From: Microbacterium invictum
GTDB lineage: Bacteria > Actinomycetota > Actinomycetes > Actinomycetales > Microbacteriaceae
DNA length: 64,000 nt
Direction of reading: 5' to 3'
NCBI RefSeq assembly: GCF_014197265.1
Contig: NZ_JACIFH010000001.1
Coordinates: forward strand, 682,001-746,000
This document shows positions 19,627-28,276 of the stretch, one piece after another (position 1 is the stretch's first letter; each line of letters starts with the position of its first letter). A program made the position numbers and the translations under genes. The notes under the pieces are model-generated. The model was given only the letters and a program-made list of their open reading frames with translations. It made no database searches and was not told the DNA's origin.

Positions 19627-20754
19627 CTACTCGGTCTCAGCCACAGCGTAGAAGTCGCCGACAGTCGTCTGGAGAGCAGCCGCGTTGAGCGAGACCGCGA
19701 CGGCATCGAGATCCTCCTCGAACAGGTCGGCGTACACGTCGAGGGTAACGCTGGCCTTGGCATGGCCGAGCATTCGCTGCACCGCTTTGACGTTCGCTCC
19801 GGCTGAGATCGCCAGAGACGCCGCCGTGTGGCGCAACTCGTGCGGAGTCAGGCCTGTCAACCCGATACTGGCAGCCGCGTCGTTGAACCAGCCGAGGCGA
19901 AAGACCGCGTTGCGCAACCACGTACCCGTGCGCTGACCGTAGAAGACCGGTGAGTGGGGGGACCGGCCGGCGATCTGGCGGGCGAGGTGCGGGCGGAGGA
20001 AAGCAGGAATGGGAATCGACCGGTGCTCGTAGTCCTTCGGCGCCTCCTCCCTCTGGTGGCCCTTCACCATGACGACCGTGGCCTCTACGTTGAGTCGGCT
20101 GCGTTCCAGGTCGACGTCCTTCACACGCAATCCCGACGCTTCGCCCCAACGGAGTCCGCAGTATGCCAGTACAAGCACGAGGATGTCGTAGCCCAGCTCG
20201 GCGCCGTTCGGTTGTCGGCCCACAGCTTGCGCGAGTGCTCCGACCTCGGCATGGCTGAGGTACCGCTTACGCTTCTGCACCGTCCTCGCCAGCCGCAGGG
20301 TCGCGGCGGGGTTATGAGACAGACGGCCATCCTCAACGGCGAGTTGAAGTGCGCCCGATAGCACGAGGACGATCTTGCGGACCGTGGCAGGTTCGCCAGG
20401 CAGCGTGGACGCCCATTGCTGCACCCCCAGTCGGGTCACGTCGCTGAGTGGCAGATGTCCAAGCTTCGGATTGACGTGCTTAGCGATGATCCCCTCGATG
20501 CGATCTCGGGTGGTCGCCCGCACGTCGGTGCGCGACGAGAGCCAGATTGCCATCCACTGCTCGACCGTGACGCGCGCCCTACCCGGATCGATGTAGCCGC
20601 CGCGAGCCTTGTCTAATTCGACTGACGCCAGAAAGAGTTCGGCCTCGCGCTTTGTTCGGAAGCCGCGCTTGTCCGTCTGGGTCTGGTCGGGCTTGCGGTA
20701 TCGCACGCGGTACCGGCGGCCCTGCGCCGAATCGTATGGGGATATGCTGCCCAT
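19627..20754 (-). CDS. int: Tyrosine recombinase (integrase)
   Basis: 375 aa with start ATG at 20754 (MGSISPYDSAQGRRYRVRYR); an ATG at 20784 precedes the -10 box and is rejected. The N-terminal arm-binding domain covers about 1-60, the SAM-like core-binding domain about 62-150, and the catalytic domain carries R202 (GLRWGE), H305/R308 (HELRHT), H331 (MLGHAKAS) and nucleophile Y341 (DVYADLF). All catalytic residues are present. It ends just inside attL and is the enzyme expected to integrate and excise this element at tRNA-Glu. Confidence 0.95.
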   Translation of the reverse strand: MGSISPYDSAQGRRYRVRYRKPDQTQTDKRGFRTKREAELFLASVELDKARGGYIDPGRARVTVEQWMAIWLSSRTDVRATTRDRIEGIIAKHVNPKLGHLPLSDVTRLGVQQWASTLPGEPATVRKIVLVLSGALQLAVEDGRLSHNPAATLRLARTVQKRKRYLSHAEVGALAQAVGRQPNGAELGYDILVLVLAYCGLRWGEASGLRVKDVDLERSRLNVEATVVMVKGHQREEAPKDYEHRSIPIPAFLRPHLARQIAGRSPHSPVFYGQRTGTWLRNAVFRLGWFNDAAASIGLTGLTPHELRHTAASLAISAGANVKAVQRMLGHAKASVTLDVYADLFEEDLDAVAVSLNAAALQTTVGDFYAVAETE

Positions 20755-20767
20755 GCTCGAGAGTGTA
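20752..20767 (-). promoter_or_regulatory. Leaderless core promoter of the integrase
   Basis: On the minus strand TACACT (20767-20762), seven bases, then ATG (20754-20752); no ribosome site. Confidence 0.55.
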
Positions 20768-20851
20768 GACAGGCCACCCGACATCGCCTCCGTCCGGAGT
20801 CAGGCCATCGTGGTGAGCGCGAGTCGCTGCGCGCGGGCGAGAATCGCGGGA

Positions 20852-21508
20852 TTACGCGGATCCTCGGCCATCCTCTTTCATCTCACTGAGGACCTCGAAG
20901 GGAGACTCGATGTCTCCGCGCCACGCTTCGATGCCTTCACGGACGGCGAGGGCTGCGACGACGAGCGCGGCGACAGAGTCGGCCCACCACCATCCGAGAA
21001 GGCTGTTCAGAATCAGACCGATGAATACGGCGCCGGAGAGGTAGACACAGAGCAGTAGCTGCTTCGCGTCGGCGAGCACGCTCTTGGATCCGAGTTCTCG
21101 ACCTGTGCGCGTTTCGTACCAGGCGAGCGCTGGCATCACCAGCAGGCTCAACGCGGTGATCCCGAGGCCGAGCGGACTGTGCTCGGGGGCGTCTCTCGAG
21201 ACGAGGCTCAGGATCGCGTCGATGGTGACGTAGCCCGCGAGGGCGAAGAACGCGAGCCCGATCGCGCGAACCGTGGCCTTCTCCCACCGCTCCGGATCCT
21301 TCCGGGTGAACTGCCACGCCACCGCGACGGCCGAGAGCACTTCGACGACAGAGTCCAAACCGAACCCGATGAGAGCGGCAGAAGAGGCGAGCACACCCGC
21401 CCAGATCGCGATGACCGCCTCGAGCACGTTGTAGGTGATCGTGAAAGCGACGATGAACCGCACACGGCGATGCAGCCGCTCCCGTCGCTCAGGCGTGAGC
21501 GTCGTCAC
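20852..21508 (-). CDS. CDF-family cation efflux transporter
   Basis: 218 aa, start GTG at 21508 overlapping the regulator stop by 4 bp (GTGA). Six membrane segments are seen; helix II-III contains AALIGFGLDSVVEVLSAVAVAWQF with the conserved FxxDSxxE-type metal residues, and a second Asp pair region is at GWWWADSVAALVVAAL. There is no long cytosolic C-terminal domain, so it is a short CDF. Such proteins export Zn2+, Cd2+ or Co2+ by proton exchange. Coupling to a CmtR-like Cd/Pb sensor suggests Cd or Zn; the ion is inferred. Confidence 0.85.
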   Translation of the reverse strand: MTTLTPERRERLHRRVRFIVAFTITYNVLEAVIAIWAGVLASSAALIGFGLDSVVEVLSAVAVAWQFTRKDPERWEKATVRAIGLAFFALAGYVTIDAILSLVSRDAPEHSPLGLGITALSLLVMPALAWYETRTGRELGSKSVLADAKQLLLCVYLSGAVFIGLILNSLLGWWWADSVAALVVAALAVREGIEAWRGDIESPFEVLSEMKEDGRGSA

Positions 21509-21858
21509 GGTGCGACCTCGCAGCAGCCGGGAACCGTGCAGGATGCGTCCACGCACGGCGCGCTCTCATCGACCGCCAGGGTGACATCCACGAGAGCGGT
21601 GAGCGCGACGGCCAGATGGCCATCAGCAATCTCGTAGCGAGTTTGACGCCCCTCGGGCTCGGCGATCACGATGCCGCAGTCGCGAAGGCAGGTGAGGTGG
21701 TTGGAGACATTAGACCGGGATAGTTCCAGTTCGCGAGCGAGTACAGCCGGATAGCTCGGGCCGCCGAGCAGGGTCATCAGAATCCGCGATCGTGTCGGGT
21801 CGGCCATTGCCCGTCCCAGTCGATTCATGACATCCAGGCGATTCGCGATAGTCAGCAC
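21505..21858 (-). CDS. cmtR: CmtR-like ArsR/SmtB metal sensor
   Basis: 117 aa with start GTG at 21858 (VLTIANRLDVMNRLGRAMADPTRSRIL), which aligns residue for residue with the start of mycobacterial CmtR; longer in-frame starts upstream would cross the operator. A winged helix with RSNVSNHLTCLRDCGIV carries the CxxxC pair matching CmtR Cys57/Cys61, and a third Cys (APC) matches Cys102. CmtR is a Cd2+/Pb2+ responsive repressor. The last residues VDASCTVPGCC add three further Cys. It is translationally coupled to the CDF exporter. Confidence 0.88.
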   Translation of the reverse strand: MLTIANRLDVMNRLGRAMADPTRSRILMTLLGGPSYPAVLARELELSRSNVSNHLTCLRDCGIVIAEPEGRQTRYEIADGHLAVALTALVDVTLAVDESAPCVDASCTVPGCCEVAP

Positions 21859-21884
21859 TCGATGACTATACAGTGCTTGCTGTA
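21856..21884 (-). promoter_or_regulatory. cmtR promoter and operator
   Basis: On the minus strand -10 TATAGT (21870-21865) is six bases before the GTG start, a leaderless layout. An inverted repeat TACAG-N6-CTGTA (21869-21884) overlaps the upstream edge of the -10, the expected place for a repressor such as CmtR. Confidence 0.6.
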
Positions 21885-21996
21885 CCGACGGCGGATCTTC
21901 GCCAGGGGCCCAAACGAGCACACGCATGGCGCCCATCTCAGCCGCGAGGTTGCGCCGGTGACACAACCCCGCGGCCGTCGCTTATTGCGGGTTACC

Positions 21997-22013
21997 GTAC
22001 CCCGGTGGAGTAT
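21997..22013 (+). promoter_or_regulatory. Possible second CsoR-type site
   Basis: GTACCCC-GGT-GGAGTAT: imperfect inverted repeat (5 of 7 pairs) resembling the CsoR box at 23240 and located 75 bp before the copper-storage gene. Weaker than the csoR operator. Confidence 0.35.
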
Positions 22014-22086
22014 GCAAGGCCCTTACTGTGCGCGTTGCGAGCGGCTTACGTTACCGGCGTTCAAACCCCTTCGAAAGGAGACGGCC

Positions 22087-22491
22087 ATGACGGTCACCGA
22101 GGTCATGCTGCGCACCTACCCGAAGAGTCTCGGGAATGTTGATGAGAGGGCGCTGGCGCGTTGTATCGACGCGTGTGTGGAGTGCGCGCAGGCCTGCACT
22201 GCGTGCGCGGACGCTTGCTTGAGCGAGGAGATGGTCGCGGAGCTGACGAAGTGCATTCGCACCAATCTGGACTGCGCCGACCTGTGCGCGATCACGGCGC
22301 GTGTGCTGTCACGGCACACCGGGTACGACGCGAACATCACCCGAGCGGCCGTGGAAGCGTGCCGATCGGCATGTAGAGCATGCGCAGACGAGTGCGAGCG
22401 TCACGCAGACATGCACGAGCACTGCCGTGTGTGCGCGGAGTCATGCCGACGCTGCGAGCAGGCCTGTGAGGAACTGCTGCGCAGCCTGTAG
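22087..22491 (+). CDS. Four-helix-bundle cysteine-rich copper-binding protein (Csp-like, DUF326)
   Basis: 134 aa, start ATG at 22087 behind AAAGGAG (22074-22080). It has 18 cysteines in repeated CxxxC and CxxC spacing along four predicted amphipathic helices (for example ARCIDACVECAQACTACADAC and CRVCAESCRRCEQACEELL), plus several His. This is the pattern of cytosolic Csp copper-storage proteins, which hold many Cu(I) ions inside a helical bundle. There is no signal peptide, so it should act in the cytosol. The copper genes around it support this. The exact subfamily (Csp3 versus DUF326) is uncertain. Confidence 0.87.
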   Translation: MTVTEVMLRTYPKSLGNVDERALARCIDACVECAQACTACADACLSEEMVAELTKCIRTNLDCADLCAITARVLSRHTGYDANITRAAVEACRSACRACADECERHADMHEHCRVCAESCRRCEQACEELLRSL

Positions 22492-22524
22492 AGAGTCAGA
22501 TCGAGCAAAGAAAGGACGCCTCTG

Positions 22525-23142
22525 ATGTCGAAAACCGATAACGATCAGCACACCTCAGATCACCAACACTCGGAAGACGACAAGCCCCGCACGTCGGCTG
22601 CGATGTACCTGCGATTCGCGGCGATGATCCTCACTGCCATGGTCGTCATGTACTGGGTCATGTTCGTCGGCTCATGGGAGTGGAGCCACATCCGGTTCAG
22701 TCAGAGCCGGGTGTTCATGACCGTCACCATGGGCGGCGCCATGGTGCTCGTGATGATCGCCTGGATGCTGAACATGTACAAGAACACCAAGGCGAACATC
22801 GCCATCGTCGGCGTCGGAATCCTCCTGATCGCCGGAGGCGTGTTTCTGGATCGCAGCCAGATCACCGTCGGCGACACCGCGTTCATGAATGGGATGATCC
22901 CGCACCACTCCCTCGCCATCACGCGGTCCGAGCGCGCACAGATACAAGACGTGCGCGTCTGCGAGCTGGCCGTCGAGATCATCGAGGCGCAGAAACGGGA
23001 GATCCTCCTGATGGACTGGCTTATCGACGACATTCAAACCAACGGGCCGGCAACCACTCCGGAAGAGGCGGCCTCGCGAGCCGCGCCAACCTTCTCGGGA
23101 GAAGCAGACCGAAGCTGCGCGAACGAGACCACCACCGAGTAG
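22525..23142 (+). CDS. Membrane-anchored DUF305 protein
   Basis: 205 aa, start ATG at 22525. A His/Asp-rich N-terminus (residues 1-25) leads into three transmembrane helices (about 27-50, 63-85 and 90-108). A C-terminal DUF305 segment follows with FMNGMIPHHSLAITRSERAQ and IEAQKREILLMDWLIDDIQ. The MIPHH motif is typical of DUF305, a ferritin-like helical family often found with copper-resistance genes and thought to bind metal. It lies 33 bp after the copper-storage gene. Confidence 0.85.
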   Translation: MSKTDNDQHTSDHQHSEDDKPRTSAAMYLRFAAMILTAMVVMYWVMFVGSWEWSHIRFSQSRVFMTVTMGGAMVLVMIAWMLNMYKNTKANIAIVGVGILLIAGGVFLDRSQITVGDTAFMNGMIPHHSLAITRSERAQIQDVRVCELAVEIIEAQKREILLMDWLIDDIQTNGPATTPEEAASRAAPTFSGEADRSCANETTTE

Positions 23143-23239
23143 TTCTGGACTGTCCGCCGCCGGACGCGCGGAGCCTTCCCGCTGGCAGGCGAGCGTGAGA
23201 CTTTCCTCGCCCCCCGCGCGCTGAGCGTGACAACGCCAT

Positions 23240-23260
23240 CTATACCCTAGGGGGGTATAG
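23240..23260 (+). promoter_or_regulatory. CsoR operator
   Basis: Perfect 8-bp arms CTATACCC (23240-23247) and GGGTATAG (23253-23260) with a 5-bp centre. This is the GC-centred palindrome known for CsoR repressors. It overlaps the -10 TATAGT at 23256-23261, which is 8 nt before the csoR ATG, so Cu-free CsoR would block its own operon. Confidence 0.88.
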
Positions 23261-23269
23261 TAGGGAGTC

Positions 23270-23551
23270 ATGAACGGTTATGCGGGAAACAAAGATGATC
23301 TGCTGAAGCGGCTGAGCCGGGCTGAGGGGCAGGTGCGCGGCATCGCGCGAATGGTCGACAACGACAAGTACTGCATCGACATCCTCACCCAGGTGTCGGC
23401 GGCGACGAGCGCGCTGGAGACGGTCGCGTTGTCGCTGCTGGCGGATCATCTGTCCCACTGCGTCGCTGAGGCTGCAGCTGAAGGCGGCCCGGTAGCCGAA
23501 GAGAAGATCCGAGAAGCGAACGAGGCGATCGCTCGCCTTGTCCGCTCCTGA
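23270..23551 (+). CDS. csoR: Copper-sensing repressor CsoR
   Basis: 93 aa, start ATG at 23270. All-helical CsoR/RcnR family with the Cu(I) triad Cys35, His60 and Cys64 (DKYCIDIL...DHLSHC), matching C36/H61/C65 of the mycobacterial protein. The DNA-binding helix has LLKRLSRAEGQVRGIARMV. Cu(I) binding releases the operator just upstream and turns on the copper operon that follows. Confidence 0.95.
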   Translation: MNGYAGNKDDLLKRLSRAEGQVRGIARMVDNDKYCIDILTQVSAATSALETVALSLLADHLSHCVAEAAAEGGPVAEEKIREANEAIARLVRS

Positions 23552-23582
23552 CCCCTACCCCTGAACCGAAAGGACACACATC

Positions 23583-23909
23583 ATGACCACGAACGAGCGC
23601 ACCGACCTGGGCCTGACCGACTCCGCCGCCGGATGCAGCTGCTGCGCCACGGCATCCGTCCCCGACACGCAGCCCGCCGCATCCACGATCACCGAAGAGG
23701 TGCTGGTTGAGGGGATGACCTGCTCGCACTGCGTGATGAGCGTCACCGAGGAGATCTCCGCGATCGACGGTGTCGACAACGTCTCGGTCGACCTGAACGC
23801 CGGCGGCACCTCACGGGTCACGATCCACAGCGCCGCGCCGATCGATGCCGCACGCGTGCGAGCCGCGGTGGAGGAGGCGGGGTACGCCCTCGCCGGCACA
23901 CCCGCATGA
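23583..23909 (+). CDS. copZ: Copper chaperone (HMA domain) with N-terminal Cys cluster
   Basis: 108 aa, start ATG at 23583. A C-terminal HMA domain (about 38-105) has GMTCSHC with Cys47 and Cys50 and the usual beta-alpha-beta pattern. Unlike the usual 70-residue CopZ it has a 37-residue N-terminal tail with CSCC (Cys18, 20, 21), a possible extra metal site. The stop overlaps the start of copA (ATGA), as expected for delivery of Cu(I) to that pump. Confidence 0.92.
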   Translation: MTTNERTDLGLTDSAAGCSCCATASVPDTQPAASTITEEVLVEGMTCSHCVMSVTEEISAIDGVDNVSVDLNAGGTSRVTIHSAAPIDAARVRAAVEEAGYALAGTPA

Positions 23910-26179
23910 GCACCGTCGATGTGGACCTCGAGATCTCGGGGATGACCTGCGCATCCTGCGCGACCCGGATCGAGCGCAAGCTCAACAAGATCCCGGGTGT
24001 GGAGGCGACGGTCAATTACGCGACCGAGAAGGCGCGCGTGCACGCCGACGGGGTGGAGACGGCGCAGCTGATCGCGGCGGTCGAATCCGCCGGCTACTCC
24101 GCGACGCTTCCCGCCCCCGTCATCGATGAGTTCACAACGGCCGCAACACCCCCCGACGACGTCGAGCTGGTGTCCCTGCGACGCCGGCTGCTGATCAGCA
24201 CGGCCCTGGCCGTGCCGGTCGCGCTCATGTCGATGATCCCGGTGCTGCAGTTCACCTACTGGCAGTGGCTCGCGCTGACCCTGACCGCGCCGGTCGCGGT
24301 GTGGGGCGCCTGGCCGTTCCACCGCGCAGCGTTCGTGAACGCCCGCCACGGCGCCGCCACGATGGACACCCTGATCAGCGTTGGCGTGATCGCCGCTTTC
24401 GGCTGGTCGTTGTACGCGCTGTTCTTCGGGATGGCGGGGATGCCGGGCATGCACATGACCTTCACCCTCTTCGGCAGCCCGGAAGCGGGAAGCGGGGAGA
24501 TCTACCTGGAAGTCGCCGCCCTCGTCACGGTGTTCATCCTGGCCGGCCGGTACGCCGAAGCCCGGGCGAAGAAGTCCTCCTCCGAGGCGTTGCGCGCCCT
24601 GCTCGAACTCGGCGCCAAGGACGCCACGCGCCTCGTCGGCGGGGTGGAGCAGCGTGTTCCGGTCGCACAGCTTGCCGTCGGGGACCGGGTGCTGGTGCGC
24701 CCCGGCGAGAAGATCCCCTCGGACGGGCTCGTCGTCGACGGCGCCTCGGCGATCGACGCCAGCATGCTGACCGGCGAATCCGTGCCGGTCGAGGTCACCG
24801 TCGGATCCCGCGTCGTGGGCGCCACCGTGAACGTTGGCGGACGCCTGATCGTCGAGATCACGAGGGTCGGGGCGGACACGGAGCTGGCGCGGATGCAGCG
24901 GCTGATGGATGACGCTCAGACCGGCAAGGCGCGCGTGCAGCGTCTCGCCGACCGGGTCTCGGCCGTGTTCGTTCCGATCGTGATCCTCCTGGCCATCGTC
25001 GCTTTCGTCGGGTGGATGCTGGTCGGTGGGTCCGTCGAGGTCGCGTTCACTGCTGCGGTGGCGACGCTGATCATCGCGTGCCCGTGCGCGCTGGGCTTGG
25101 CCACTCCGACCGCGCTGCTGGTCGGCACCGGACGCGGGTCACAGCTGGGCATCCTCATTCGTGGGCCGCAGGTGCTTGAGCAGACCCGTCAGGTCGACAC
25201 GATCGTGCTGGACAAGACCGGAACCATCACCCAGGGCGCGATGACCGTCACCACCGTCTCGGCGGCGCCCGGCGTTACCGATGACGAGTTGCTGCGGATC
25301 GCCGCCGGCGCGGAGTGGGGATCCGAACACCCCGTGGCGCGGGCCATCGCGAGCGCTCATGGTGGCGCGGCACCGGTGGCGGAGTCGTTCGCGTCGCACG
25401 CCGGGTTCGGCGTCCAGGCCGTTCTGGAAGGCTCGCTCGTCGTGGCTGGACGCCCGGAGTGGGTGCAGGACCAGTGGTCCGTTCATCTGCCGATCCGTTT
25501 CCGCGGTGAGGCTGAGGTGCTGGAGGCTGCTGGGGGCACGGTGATCGCGGTCGCCCGCGACGGGGACTTCCTCGGCATCGTCGCGGTCTCCGACACCGTC
25601 AAGCCCACCAGCGCGGACGCGATCGCCCGATTCCGCGCCCTGGGCCTGCGTCCCGTGCTGCTCACGGGCGACAACGCCGGCGCCGCCGAGCACATCGCGG
25701 GTCTGGTCGGCATCGATGAGGTTCGGGCTGGGGTCACCCCCGCAGGAAAGCTCGACGCCATCCGGCAGCTGCAATCCTCGGGGCGTGTGGTGGCCATGGT
25801 CGGCGACGGTGTGAACGATGCCGCCGCCCTCGCCGCGGCCGACCTCGGCATCGCGATGGGCGGCGGGACGGACGCCGCCATCGCCGCCAGCGACGTAACC
25901 ATCGCCTCCGGCGATCTCCTGGTTGTCGCGGATGCGATCCGACTGTCGCGCCGGACGCTGGGCACCATCAAGGGCAACCTGTTCTGGGCGTTCGCGTACA
26001 ACATCGCCGCGATCCCGATCGCGATGCTCGGCCTGCTCAACCCCCTGGTTGCCGCCGCAGCGATGGCCCTGTCGTCGGTGTTTGTGGTGACCAACAGCCT
26101 CCGCCTGCGACGGTTCCGCCCAGCGCCGGCGCCGACGGTACCGACCGCACCCGTGGCGCGGGAACCGCAGCACGTTTGA
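23906..26179 (+). CDS. copA: Copper-exporting P1B-type ATPase CopA
   Basis: 757 aa, start ATG at 23906 overlapping copZ. One N-terminal HMA domain with GMTCASC (Cys15, Cys18). Eight membrane helices; helix 6 has the Cu(I) motif CPC at 392-394 ([13 protein letters not shown]). The phosphorylation site is Asp436 (DKTGTIT), with TGES, the nucleotide-domain EHP and [10 protein letters not shown] also present. All residues of a P1B-1 ATPase are intact. It should pump Cu(I) out of the cytosol using ATP. Confidence 0.96.
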   Translation: MSTVDVDLEISGMTCASCATRIERKLNKIPGVEATVNYATEKARVHADGVETAQLIAAVESAGYSATLPAPVIDEFTTAATPPDDVELVSLRRRLLISTALAVPVALMSMIPVLQFTYWQWLALTLTAPVAVWGAWPFHRAAFVNARHGAATMDTLISVGVIAAFGWSLYALFFGMAGMPGMHMTFTLFGSPEAGSGEIYLEVAALVTVFILAGRYAEARAKKSSSEALRALLELGAKDATRLVGGVEQRVPVAQLAVGDRVLVRPGEKIPSDGLVVDGASAIDASMLTGESVPVEVTVGSRVVGATVNVGGRLIVEITRVGADTELARMQRLMDDAQTGKARVQRLADRVSAVFVPIVILLAIVAFVGWMLVGGSVEVAFTAAVATLIIACPCALGLATPTALLVGTGRGSQLGILIRGPQVLEQTRQVDTIVLDKTGTITQGAMTVTTVSAAPGVTDDELLRIAAGAEWGSEHPVARAIASAHGGAAPVAESFASHAGFGVQAVLEGSLVVAGRPEWVQDQWSVHLPIRFRGEAEVLEAAGGTVIAVARDGDFLGIVAVSDTVKPTSADAIARFRALGLRPVLLTGDNAGAAEHIAGLVGIDEVRAGVTPAGKLDAIRQLQSSGRVVAMVGDGVNDAAALAAADLGIAMGGGTDAAIAASDVTIASGDLLVVADAIRLSRRTLGTIKGNLFWAFAYNIAAIPIAMLGLLNPLVAAAAMALSSVFVVTNSLRLRRFRPAPAPTVPTAPVAREPQHV

Positions 26180-26250
26180 GACCTGGCGGCTGGCGGTTCC
26201 ATGCCGGCCGCCAGGGACGATTACCCTGAAGGGGAGGAGGTGAGTTCTCG

Positions 26251-26667
26251 ATGATCACTCTCGCGCAGCATCTGCGTCGCGGCCCTTCCGGGCTGGGTCA
26301 CTCTGTGCTGTTGCTCATCGCCCTCACCGCCGCGCTCATCATCGGGCTGCTCGCCATGCACGCGCTGGCCGCCCCGACAGGCCACGCCGAGCCTGCCGCC
26401 GCCGTGTCCGTGCAGGAAGCCGGCGCCGCCCACGGCCACGATGCGCCACCGGCTGACGACGGTTGCCCCGACTGCGGTGGGCATGAAGCCATGCTCGCGA
26501 TGGCGTGCGTCCTTGCCCTCCTGGTCGTATCGCTGCTTTTCCTCCTGCCCCGCGCTGGCGTCAGCTGGGGTGTCGTGTTCGGCCGCGCCGGACCCCTCAT
26601 GGTCGCCGGCCGGGCAGCGCTGTCCCGACCACCCTCTCTTCTCGTTCTCTGCATCAGTCGTACGTGA
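26251..26667 (+). CDS. His-rich small membrane protein (DUF6153-like)
   Basis: 138 aa, start ATG at 26251 behind GGGGAGGAGG (26231-26240). Two hydrophobic segments (about 18-42 and 86-106) flank an outer loop rich in His, Asp and Cys (HGHDAPPADDGCPDCGGH) that could bind metal. The layout resembles DUF6153 proteins found beside copper genes in Actinobacteria; this family name is from memory of the pattern. It lies 71 bp after copA in the same direction. Confidence 0.6.
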   Translation: MITLAQHLRRGPSGLGHSVLLLIALTAALIIGLLAMHALAAPTGHAEPAAAVSVQEAGAAHGHDAPPADDGCPDCGGHEAMLAMACVLALLVVSLLFLLPRAGVSWGVVFGRAGPLMVAGRAALSRPPSLLVLCISRT

Positions 26668-26756
26668 TGGCAGCTCGCTGACCCGTCAGGGCAGCCGAGC
26701 TTTCGCGCGCGATCACACCGATCGTGCGCGCCACACAGACGACTGAGGAGAACCAC

Positions 26757-27341
26757 ATGAAGAACCGTGCCGCGGCGACCGCCGCGATCACCCTGACCGC
26801 CCTGCTCGCCCTCGCCGGCTGCGCCGGCACCACCGGCAGCGGCGGGATGCCCAACATGCCCGGAATGGGCTCGTCGGCGTCTCCCGCTGCCGACGTGAAC
26901 AACGCCGACATGCAGTTCACGATGATGATGATTCCCCATCACGAACAAGCCGTTGAGATGGCCGACATGATCCTCGGCAAGGACGGCATCGACGAGCGCG
27001 TCAGCACCCTGGCGGAGCAGATCAAGGCCGCCCAAGGCCCGGAGATCGAGCTGATGGAGTCCTGGCTCGATGACTGGGGCACCCCGATGGGGGACATGGG
27101 CGGCATGGACCACGGGATGATGTCCGACACCGACATGCAAGCCCTCGAGGACGCCAGTGGTGTGGAGGCGTCCCGCCTCTTCCTGGAGCAGATGATCGTC
27201 CACCATCAGGGCGCGATCGACATGGCGCAGACCGAGGTCGAGAACGGCCAGAACGCCGACGTGATCGCCCTCGCAGAGGCCATCATCGCCTCACAGACCA
27301 CCGAGATCACCACGATGGAGGACATTCTCGCGACACTCTGA
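26757..27341 (+). CDS. DUF305 lipoprotein
   Basis: 194 aa, start ATG at 26757 behind GAGGAG (26742-26747); an upstream ATG at 26724 is rejected. A lipoprotein signal ends in LALAGC with Cys at about 22. A Met/Gly-rich linker (GMPNMPGMG) follows, then two DUF305 repeats: FTMMMIPHHEQAVEMADMIL and FLEQMIVHHQGAIDMAQTEV, each with a following helix. Met/His-rich extracytoplasmic DUF305 proteins are common in copper islands. It would sit on the outer face of the membrane and bind or buffer copper; that role is inferred. Confidence 0.88.
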   Translation: MKNRAAATAAITLTALLALAGCAGTTGSGGMPNMPGMGSSASPAADVNNADMQFTMMMIPHHEQAVEMADMILGKDGIDERVSTLAEQIKAAQGPEIELMESWLDDWGTPMGDMGGMDHGMMSDTDMQALEDASGVEASRLFLEQMIVHHQGAIDMAQTEVENGQNADVIALAEAIIASQTTEITTMEDILATL

Positions 27342-27359
27342 CCCAGGGAGACCGCCACC

Positions 27360-28241
27360 ATGAAGACACATACACGCACTCTCGCCGCTTTTGGCCTCGC
27401 CACCACGGTTGTCCTGACCGCCGCCGCATGCGCGGCTGTACCCGAGAATGAGACCTCGCTCGATCTCATCCCGCACGTCCACGACGTCGCTTTCGACCCG
27501 GACGGGGCGGTGTTGGTCGGCGCACACACCGGTGTCTACCGGGTCGACCCGACGACGGACGACACCTCCCTGGTCGGGAAGACCACCTTCGATGCGATGG
27601 GACTGACCGTCCACGCGGACACCATCCTCGCGTCCGGCCACCCTGACCCGGCCAACCAGGACCACACCTTCACTGCCCCCAACGTGGGCCTGGTCCGCTA
27701 CAGCGACGCCGGCTGGGAACAGGTGTCGCTGGCAGGCGTCACCGACTTCCACCTTCTCGCCGCCACCCCCGCCGCCCCCGACTTCCTCCTCGGGCTTCCG
27801 TCCGACCGGGCGGTCCTCGCGGCGAGCAGTGATGCCGGGCAGACCTGGGAGGACCTTGGCCCGCTGACGGCACGTGACATCAGCATCGACCCGATGAAAG
27901 CCGATGTGGTCACTGCCACCACTCCGGAGGGTCTGGTGGTCAGCCGCGACGGCGGCATCACCTTCACCGCGGTCGCCAACGCCCCGGCGCTTCTGGTGAT
28001 CACGGCCGACCCGACAGCGGAGGAGGGCATCATCGGGGTCGATGCGGACGGCACGATCTGGACCGGAAGCACGACCGAGGGGGCCGTCTGGAAGACCGCC
28101 GGGCACGCCACCGGCGCCGCTTCGGCAATCGCGGCCAGCTTCGACGGAGCTGTCGCCATCGCTGACGAGGGCGGAGTGCGCATAACCACCGACGCCGGAA
28201 ACACCTGGCGGACTGTCATCAGGACGGACGCTTCACAATGA
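27360..28241 (+). CDS. Beta-propeller lipoprotein (F510_1955/BNR-like)
   Basis: 293 aa, start ATG at 27360. A lipoprotein signal ends in LTAAACA (Cys at about 25). The rest repeats short beta-blade motifs with Asp-boxes such as [23 protein letters not shown] and [11 protein letters not shown], and [11 protein letters not shown] near the start. This matches the exo-sialidase-like F510_1955 family, often encoded beside DUF305 and copper genes; an enzymatic role is not shown. It is 18 bp after the DUF305 lipoprotein and was probably cotranscribed. Confidence 0.8.
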   Translation: MKTHTRTLAAFGLATTVVLTAAACAAVPENETSLDLIPHVHDVAFDPDGAVLVGAHTGVYRVDPTTDDTSLVGKTTFDAMGLTVHADTILASGHPDPANQDHTFTAPNVGLVRYSDAGWEQVSLAGVTDFHLLAATPAAPDFLLGLPSDRAVLAASSDAGQTWEDLGPLTARDISIDPMKADVVTATTPEGLVVSRDGGITFTAVANAPALLVITADPTAEEGIIGVDADGTIWTGSTTEGAVWKTAGHATGAASAIAASFDGAVAIADEGGVRITTDAGNTWRTVIRTDASQ

Positions 28242-28276
28242 ACCCGACGTCCGCCGATCACCGAGAAGAGAAGACC

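Noticed and set aside
26229..26243. Third CsoR-like site before the His-rich membrane protein (CCCTGAAGGG)
   Set aside because: The small palindrome overlaps a normal purine-rich ribosome site and lacks the outer TA/AT arms.
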